This document shows, piece after piece, positions 1 through 3,750 of a stretch of DNA of 5,264 bases (position 1 is the first letter of the stretch; the number at the start of each line of letters is the position of its first letter). Origin of the DNA: Anaerotignum sp. GTDB lineage: Bacteria; Bacillota; Clostridia; Lachnospirales; Anaerotignaceae. The notes under the pieces are model-generated. The model did no database searches. It was given only the letters and a program-made list of their open reading frames with translations, and had not been told where the DNA came from. The DNA lies in assembly GCA_017442465.1 (NCBI GenBank), contig JAFRZQ010000299.1:1-5264 (forward strand). The letters are read 5' to 3'. A program made the translations under genes and the position numbers.

Positions 1-255
1 ACCCGTCGCGCCCGTTGCCCCGGGATTCCCCTGAGGCCCGAAAGGCCCTGTTACACCTGTTGCACCAGTGGGTCCGGTAGGACCGGGGAATCCCATATAG
101 CCTCTGGGGCCCATGGGGCCGGTGGCTCCAGTTGCCCCGGTAGCTCCTGTGGCACCTGTGGCGCCGGTCAGTACGCAACAGCGTGTCCAACAGCAGTTTG
201 GATCATTCTGTCTGTTATAGTCACGATCGGGATAGCCGTAAGGATACTGATTCAT
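1..255 (-). CDS. Collagen-like Gly-X-Thr repeat protein (exosporium/BclA-like), N-terminal part
   Basis: Reading leftwards from an ATG at 255-253, the frame stays open to the window edge, giving the first 85 residues. Residues 1-20 are polar and Tyr/Asp/Asn-rich with no signal peptide. Two Cys pairs follow (C21-C22 and C26-C27). From G31 the sequence is uninterrupted Gly-X-Y: five GAT triplets, then varied triplets such as GPM, GPR, GFP, GPT and GPQ, 18 triplets in all before the edge. Thr is frequent in the Y position. In Bacillus and Clostridium such Thr-rich collagen-like proteins (BclA type) form trimeric, O-glycosylated filaments on the exosporium. That role is inferred here, because the C-terminal trimerisation domain is outside the window. 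An AGGAGG ribosome binding site at 263-268, 7 nt upstream, fixes the start. The gene is divergent from the FUSC-HAD gene. A phage tail-fibre or other surface collagen-like protein remains possible. Confidence 0.85.
   Translation of the reverse strand, partial: MNQYPYGYPDRDYNRQNDPNCCWTRCCVLTGATGATGATGATGATGPMGPRGYMGFPGPTGPTGATGVTGPFGPQGNPGATGATG
121..165 (-). repeat. Five tandem 9-bp units encoding Gly-Ala-Thr
   Basis: Codons 31-45 of the collagen-like gene encode GAT five times in a row. At DNA level the five units (GGCGCCACA, GGTGCCACA, GGAGCTACC, GGGGCAACT, GGAGCCACC) all differ, always at synonymous positions. The repeat is therefore kept as protein rather than as recently copied DNA. Confidence 0.85.
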
Positions 256-280
256 AAAGATACCTCCTGTTAGATAGATT

Positions 281-296
281 GAAACAGGCCTGTTTC
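281..296. promoter_or_regulatory. Perfect 16-bp palindrome in the divergent intergenic region
   Basis: GAAACAGG followed directly by CCTGTTTC is a perfect inverted repeat with no spacer, so a dimeric-regulator operator is more likely than an RNA hairpin. It lies between the collagen-like gene's ribosome binding site and its putative -10, at about the predicted transcription start of that gene. It is about 55 bp upstream of the -35 of the opposite promoter. I do not recognise the binding family. Confidence 0.45.
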
Positions 297-302
297 TTCT
301 TT

Positions 303-329
303 CATAGTATGTTTTTTGTGATTTTTTGT
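303..329 (-). promoter_or_regulatory. Possible mother-cell sporulation promoter (sigma-K/sigma-E-like) for the collagen-like gene
   Basis: On the minus strand an AC dinucleotide (329-328) is followed after 16 nt by CATACTATG (311-303). The sigma-K consensus is AC, 16-17 nt, CATA-NNN-TA, so only one base of the -10 differs. The -10 also resembles the sigma-E consensus CATACA-T. A start near position 296 would give a leader of about 40 nt. The motif is short and the flanks are A/T-rich, so this is tentative. The main support is that exosporium genes are normally driven by these sigma factors. Confidence 0.28.
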
Positions 330-351
330 GCAGGAAATCGGGGGAGAATGC

Positions 352-380
352 TTGACATGCGGGTTTCATTTCCCTATACT
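352..380 (+). promoter_or_regulatory. Sigma-A promoter of the FUSC-HAD/tcdA operon
   Basis: A perfect -35 (TTGACA, 352-357) is followed by a 17-nt spacer and TATACT (375-380), one base off the consensus -10. Transcription should start near 387, leaving a leader of about 30 nt before the ATG at 417. Because this promoter lies downstream of the in-frame ATG at 279, it rules that ATG out as the translation start for this transcript. Confidence 0.8.
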
Positions 381-416
381 TTCCACAGAAAAGCAAATCG
401 GGAAAGGAGGCGCGAA

Positions 417-1793
417 ATGAACCATTTACCCAGAATCGGCATGCGTATGATCAAAACATCTCTGGCAGTCTGCATCTGCTTTATGATCTATTTCCTGCGG
501 GGAGAAGAAGGGGTACCCGTTTTTTCCACCATCGCAGCGATCATCTGTATGCAGCCCCAGGTGGAAAACAGCCGTCAGGCGGCTTTTAACCGTATTGTCG
601 GTACGCTGGTCGGTGCAGCTTTTGCAGTTGCTATTGTATATCTGGTGCGGGAAATTCCATGGCAGTACCGATTTTTTCGTTATGTGGTCATCTCCTTTAC
701 CGTTATCCCTGTGATGTATATGACGGTTCTGCTCAGAAAGACCGGAGCGACGGCGCTCTCTGCCATCGTGCTTCTGAGTATCTGCCTTTCCAACCATGGG
801 CAGCCGCCTATTATTGATGCAGTAAACCGATCCTTTGAGACCATCGTGGGCATTCTGGTTTCTCTGGCTGTCAACAGTCTGCATCTGCCCAGAAAAAAAG
901 CAAAGGACTTTCTGTTTGTAACGGGCTTTGACGGGGCATTATATGATGAGAAAAATGGCATTACGCCCTATGTTTCCTTTGAATTGGGACAGATGCTGCA
1001 GGCGGGTCTTCCTTTTACCATTGCAACGGAAAGAACACCGGCTTCTCTGGTGTCTGATCTGAAGGGGGTGGAACTGAAGTTGCCTGTGATCGCCATGGAT
1101 GGGGCCGTGTTGTATGATGTGAAGGATAAGCGTTATCTTGCCACCAATGGGCTTGACAGGGAAGTGGCAGACAGGATCTGTGCCCATGCAGATAAAAAAG
1201 GCTATCATTATTTCAGAAATGTGATCTGGCAGAATGTTCTGCTGATCTATTATAACGACTTCAAGGATTTCAAGAGTGAAGCAGAAAAGCAGACCTATCT
1301 TTCCAACCGTCGTTCTCCTTATCGAAATTATGTAAATGGGGAAGTGCCGGAGGATGGTATTGTGGTATATATCCTGCTGGTATTAAAAGATAAGGAAGCG
1401 GATGAACTGGAAAGGGAACTGCGGGAAATGGACGAAACGCAGGAACTGCATTTTCTCAGGGATAAATCGGAAACTCCCGAGGAATACTGTCATCTGAAGA
1501 TCTATCATAAAAATGCGACGAAGGAATATATGCTCCAGAGACTGATGGAGTCTATTCCTCAGAAAAAATATGTGGCGTTCGGCAGCAACAGGAACGATCT
1601 TTCCATGCTGGCAGCGGCGGATCTGTCCTATGCAACGGCGGATGCCATTCCTGAGGCGGTGGCGGCTGCGGATAAGCAGTTGAAAAGCTATGGAGGAGAT
1701 GGCATCGTCAGAAAGATCCTGCATCTGTATGAACGTCTGCCCTGGCAGAACCTGCCGAAGGAACTGAGAGAATCAGAAAAACGAGAGGGATAA
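417..1793 (+). CDS. Membrane fusion protein: aromatic-acid-exporter/FUSC-like domain plus degenerate Cof-type HAD domain
   Basis: The product has 458 residues. Residues 1-158 hold about six hydrophobic segments (roughly 14-27, 33-48, 60-77, 88-106, 111-125, 140-157). Features typical of the ArAE/FUSC family are visible: NRIVGTLVGAAFA near 58-70, and an R-x-x-E-T-x-x-G-I segment with a closing VNSL near 138-155. Residues 164-450 look like a Cof/HAD-IIB phosphatase with a C2 cap. Motif I reads FVTGFDGALY, where the family has DxDGT, so the nucleophile Asp is G170 while D172 remains. Motif II Thr survives (IATERT, T204), as does a plausible motif III Lys (K369). Motif IV is GSNRND at 389-394, with Ser for the first Asp. 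Phosphatase activity is therefore unlikely and a ligand-sensing or regulatory role is inferred. The start at 417 has AAAGGAGG at 403-410, 6 nt upstream. An earlier in-frame ATG (279) has no such site and precedes the promoter. The cytoplasmic domain follows the last membrane segment. tcdA lies 4 nt downstream. Confidence 0.8.
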   Translation: MNHLPRIGMRMIKTSLAVCICFMIYFLRGEEGVPVFSTIAAIICMQPQVENSRQAAFNRIVGTLVGAAFAVAIVYLVREIPWQYRFFRYVVISFTVIPVMYMTVLLRKTGATALSAIVLLSICLSNHGQPPIIDAVNRSFETIVGILVSLAVNSLHLPRKKAKDFLFVTGFDGALYDEKNGITPYVSFELGQMLQAGLPFTIATERTPASLVSDLKGVELKLPVIAMDGAVLYDVKDKRYLATNGLDREVADRICAHADKKGYHYFRNVIWQNVLLIYYNDFKDFKSEAEKQTYLSNRRSPYRNYVNGEVPEDGIVVYILLVLKDKEADELERELREMDETQELHFLRDKSETPEEYCHLKIYHKNATKEYMLQRLMESIPQKKYVAFGSNRNDLSMLAAADLSYATADAIPEAVAAADKQLKSYGGDGIVRKILHLYERLPWQNLPKELRESEKREG

Positions 1794-1797
1794 AAAC

Positions 1798-2514
1798 ATG
1801 GATGAACTGCATGTGTTTTCCAGAGCGGAGCTGCTTTTGGGAAAGGATAAACTGGAAAAACTGAAAAATGCCCGGGTGGCTGTTTTCGGCATTGGCGGTG
1901 TGGGGTCCTTTGCGGCAGAGGCCATTGCAAGGGGCGGTGTGGGCCACATTGCCATCATTGATGGGGATGTGGTCAGCATGACCAATATCAACCGTCAGCT
2001 GATCGCCCTGCATTCTACTGTGGGAAGAGAGAAAACGGCCGTTATGGCAGAACGTATCCACGATATCTGCCCGGAAACGGAAGTGGCAGAATATCCTGTG
2101 AATTATACAGCGGAAAACAGAGATCTCATTAATTTTGCATCATATGACTATATTGTGGATGCCATTGATATGGTGACTTCCAAACTGCTGCTGATCGAAG
2201 AAGCCAAAAAAGCCGGAACAGAAGTGATCAGCTGCATGGGAACAGGTAATAAATTTGATCCCACCCGGTTTGAAGTGGCGGATATCTCCAAGACCAGCGT
2301 ATGTCCTTTGGCAAAGGTGATGCGAAAGGAACTGAAAGACCGCGGCATCAAAGGGGTAAAGGTGGTCTATTCCAAAGAAATTCCCATAAAGCCTGCAGAT
2401 TCCGATGAAACGGCAAGACGCCAGACCCCCGGCAGCCTTTCCTTCGTGCCCCCGGTGGCAGGAATGATCCTGGCAGGAGAGGTCATTAAATACATTGCGG
2501 ATATCAAAGAATAA
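1798..2514 (+). CDS. tcdA: tRNA threonylcarbamoyladenosine dehydratase TcdA (E1/ThiF family)
   Basis: This 238-residue protein uses ATP to activate the threonylcarbamoyl group of t6A37 and cyclise it to ct6A in ANN-decoding tRNAs (known for the E. coli TcdA/CsdL family). The E1-like signature is clear: nucleotide-binding GIGGVGS at 31-37, acidic D55 and D57, the N-x-N-R-Q stretch at 63-67, K79, and DAID at 121-124. The segment from about 145 on (SCMGTGNKFDPTRF, then ADISKTSVCPLAKVMRK) is the part that distinguishes TcdA from ThiF, MoeB and HesA. Length is slightly below the roughly 250-270 usual for the family, with no missing block. I see no CxxC zinc pairs of the MoeB type. A GAGAGG ribosome binding site (1783-1788) lies inside the end of the upstream gene, and the ATG follows that gene's stop by 4 nt, so the two are probably co-transcribed. 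A terminator follows immediately. Confidence 0.92.
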   Translation: MDELHVFSRAELLLGKDKLEKLKNARVAVFGIGGVGSFAAEAIARGGVGHIAIIDGDVVSMTNINRQLIALHSTVGREKTAVMAERIHDICPETEVAEYPVNYTAENRDLINFASYDYIVDAIDMVTSKLLLIEEAKKAGTEVISCMGTGNKFDPTRFEVADISKTSVCPLAKVMRKELKDRGIKGVKVVYSKEIPIKPADSDETARRQTPGSLSFVPPVAGMILAGEVIKYIADIKE

Positions 2515-2516
2515 AC

Positions 2517-2547
2517 AAAATGCTCCTCTGAAACAGGGGCATTTTTT
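2517..2547 (+). terminator. Intrinsic terminator of the FUSC-HAD/tcdA operon
   Basis: The left arm (AAAATGCTCC, 2517-2526) pairs with GGGGCATTTT (2536-2545) over 10 bp with one G-T wobble, and the closing T-A can add one more pair. The loop is 7-9 nt. A run of six T follows the G/C part (2542-2547). It begins 2 nt after the tcdA stop. Confidence 0.88.
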
Positions 2548-2574
2548 ATGTGCCAGTGGTGAGATTTTCCATAA

Positions 2575-2607
2575 TTCTTACAGAATTCTTAGAATTTTCT
2601 GAAGAAA
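2575..2607. promoter_or_regulatory. Overlapping CodY-like motifs / TTCT-AGAA inverted repeats upstream of the lipoprotein promoter
   Basis: AATTTTCTGAAGAAA at 2593-2607 matches the CodY box (AATTTTCWGAAAATT) at 12 of 15 positions, including the first 11 in a row. A second match at 2584-2598 (11 of 15) overlaps it by 6 bp; that spacing is known for B. subtilis CodY operators. The stretch also contains the perfect odd palindrome AATTCTTAGAATT (2584-2596) and a 10-bp stem between 2575-2585 and 2597-2606 with one bulged A. It ends 13 bp upstream of the -35. AT-richness makes chance matches possible, and whether this organism has CodY is unknown. Confidence 0.35.
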
Positions 2608-2619
2608 AAGGGAACCTAC

Positions 2620-2648
2620 TTGCCAAGAATGGGGATTTTGGATACAAT
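2620..2648 (+). promoter_or_regulatory. Sigma-A-like promoter of the lipoprotein gene
   Basis: TTGCCA (2620-2625), a 17-nt spacer and TACAAT (2643-2648) each differ from consensus by one base. Transcription would start near 2655, giving a leader of about 64 nt that contains the hairpin at 2675-2702. Confidence 0.65.
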
Positions 2649-2674
2649 CGAGATAACAAAAAGTGGTGTTCTGT

Positions 2675-2702
2675 TGCCTTTTTGGCTTCGGCACAAAGGG
2701 CA
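2675..2702 (+). promoter_or_regulatory. Leader hairpin next to the lipoprotein ribosome binding site
   Basis: TGCCTTTT (2675-2682) pairs with AAAGGGCA (2695-2702) over 8 bp with one wobble. The centre can form a small G-C plus C-G stem around a TTCG tetraloop (2687-2690), separated from the outer stem by two mismatches. The 3' arm ends one base before the AAAGGAGG ribosome binding site (2704-2711), so folding could affect translation. No T-run follows, so it is not a terminator. Confidence 0.4.
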
Positions 2703-2708
2703 CAAAGG
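2691..2708 (+). repeat. 9-bp perfect tandem duplication at the ribosome binding site
   Basis: GCACAAAGG occurs twice with no gap (2691-2699 and 2700-2708). The second copy plus AGG makes the Shine-Dalgarno sequence. Most of the first copy is in the 3' arm of the leader hairpin. Confidence 0.8.
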
Positions 2709-2718
2709 AGGAATCCCT

Positions 2719-3588
2719 ATGAAAAGAAGGACCAAAGGCCTGCTGATGGGAACGGTGCTTGCGGCTGTATTGACTGGCTGCGGCAGCGGTGCCCCTGATG
2801 CAGTGGAAAATAAACTGGAAAAGTCTGCAGAGGAATATGTGCAGGCGGCCCATGAAATGCTGGAAGAAGCGGACAGTTTTTCCGCAACCTTTGTGGGGCA
2901 GGTGCAGATGCAAGGTTTCGGCAGCACAGAGACTGCAGGCACGGTGACAGCGGTGAAAGAGCCTTTGTTCATGCATGTGGATACGGTCGTTGCTTTTGAT
3001 GATCTGGAACAGGCATATGTGACATATCTGGAAGAAACAGAGGACGCGGTCAATCAGTATATGTGTTATGACGGCGAATGGACAGAAATGACCATGACGA
3101 AGGATGCGGCACTGATGGGCACCCAGATCTATCATACACTGTATAACATGGAAACGATCTTAGCTGCGGCGGAAGACTGGACTGCGGAAAAGGTGGACGG
3201 CGATATCGTGCTGTCGGGCAGTATCCCTGAAGAAAGGTTCTATGATGTGGAATCCTATACCAGATGGTTCCAGATGGTGGGGATGAGCGGCCTTTCTGAA
3301 GTGTATTATGCCGGCGTTGGGGATGTGCAGGTAGAAGTCTTCTTAGACAGCAAGGGAACCCCCATTGGTTATGCTGTGGAACTGGCAGATGCCCTGGAGA
3401 CCCTGACCAATAATGTACTGACAGAACTGGGCAGCGGTAAGCTGGAAAACCCTGTGGAAGTGGAAATGTACAGGATCGCTTCTGAACTGACGCAGCTGGA
3501 TGGCGTGGAAGCAGGGGAAGTTCCTGCAGAAGCAAAGAATGATGCCATCAATTATGAAAAGGAAATTTCCATGCTGGAAAATGAATAA
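2719..3588 (+). CDS. Lipoprotein of unknown function, possibly DUF6612/LppX-like
   Basis: This 289-residue protein begins with a classic lipoprotein signal: MKRRTKG, a hydrophobic stretch, then lipobox L18-T19-G20-C21. The lipid-modified C21 should anchor the mature protein of about 269 residues to the outer face of the membrane. The mature part is acidic. It starts with a helical region rich in Glu and Lys (about 28-55) and continues with alternating strands of the type seen in LppX/LolA-like or DUF6612 lipoproteins (a SFSATF segment, then a KEP turn leading into a strand). That family assignment is a resemblance from memory, not a firm call. I see no enzymatic motif, metal site or repeat. 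The start at 2719 has AAAGGAGG at 2704-2711, 7 nt upstream. An in-frame ATG at 2620 would put 33 residues in front of the signal peptide and falls on the -35, so it is rejected. The gene stands alone between two terminators. Confidence 0.75.
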   Translation: MKRRTKGLLMGTVLAAVLTGCGSGAPDAVENKLEKSAEEYVQAAHEMLEEADSFSATFVGQVQMQGFGSTETAGTVTAVKEPLFMHVDTVVAFDDLEQAYVTYLEETEDAVNQYMCYDGEWTEMTMTKDAALMGTQIYHTLYNMETILAAAEDWTAEKVDGDIVLSGSIPEERFYDVESYTRWFQMVGMSGLSEVYYAGVGDVQVEVFLDSKGTPIGYAVELADALETLTNNVLTELGSGKLENPVEVEMYRIASELTQLDGVEAGEVPAEAKNDAINYEKEISMLENE

Positions 3589-3602
3589 AATTGTGCAAGT
3601 TG

Positions 3603-3638
3603 AACCTGTTTTGGATATCCAAGGCAGGTTTTTTCTTT
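3603..3638 (+). terminator. Intrinsic terminator of the lipoprotein gene
   Basis: A 12-bp stem (3603-3614 with 3619-3630; AACCTG outer part, two T-G wobbles, then TTGG with CCAA) closes an ATAT tetraloop. TTTTTTCTTT (3629-3638) follows. It starts 14 nt after the stop codon. Confidence 0.9.
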
Positions 3639-3680
3639 GAAATGACGGGGGTTTGGGGCTTTTCCTTTCTACATACGTTA

Positions 3681-3689
3681 TGTTATAAT
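3681..3689 (+). promoter_or_regulatory. Extended -10 promoter of the ABC-F gene
   Basis: TGTTATAAT is a perfect TATAAT (3684-3689) with the extended TGn element. No good -35 lies 16-18 nt upstream (the candidate is TTTCCT at 3661-3666), as is common with extended -10 promoters. The expected start is near 3696, with a leader of about 55 nt. An imperfect inverted repeat (TACATACGT at 3670-3678 and ACGTAATGTA at 3707-3716) flanks the -10 and the start site and may be an operator, but it is weak. Confidence 0.7.
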
Positions 3690-3750
3690 TTAATTTAGTG
3701 CGTCTGACGTAATGTATTAGAAAAAATGAGAGAAAAAAGGAGAGAAAACT

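Noticed and set aside
1..180. Repeated short units at the left edge as a CRISPR or satellite array
   Set aside because: The units are 9-bp codon triplets of a collagen-like coding sequence, with synonymous variation and no spacers.
279..416. N-terminal extension of the FUSC-HAD protein from an ATG at 279
   Set aside because: The excellent sigma-A promoter (352-380) lies inside it, ATG 279 lacks a ribosome binding site, the extra 46 residues are unlike a family N-terminus, and ATG 417 has AAAGGAGG 6 nt upstream.
426..1724. Several antisense frames opposite the FUSC-HAD gene
   Set aside because: They are shadows of the real gene: no ribosome binding sites, no recognisable domains, and they overlap each other.
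2620..2718. N-terminal extension of the lipoprotein from an ATG at 2620
   Set aside because: It overlaps the -35 element and would place 33 residues before the lipoprotein signal peptide, which must be N-terminal. ATG 2719 has a strong ribosome binding site.
2550..2798. An 82-codon plus-strand frame between the terminator and the lipoprotein gene
   Set aside because: It crosses the promoter, hairpin and start of the lipoprotein gene in another frame, has no ribosome binding site at its start and a low-complexity product.
3712..3720. ATG-TAT-TAG as a minimal upstream frame before the ABC-F gene
   Set aside because: There is no Shine-Dalgarno sequence, and attenuating leader peptides are known for antibiotic-resistance ABC-F genes rather than the YkpA type. 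A three-codon match is expected by chance.
3589..3750. Riboswitch or small RNA in the gap before the ABC-F gene
   Set aside because: Only the terminator and promoter are supported. The leader after the promoter is about 55 nt and A-rich, too short and plain for a known riboswitch.
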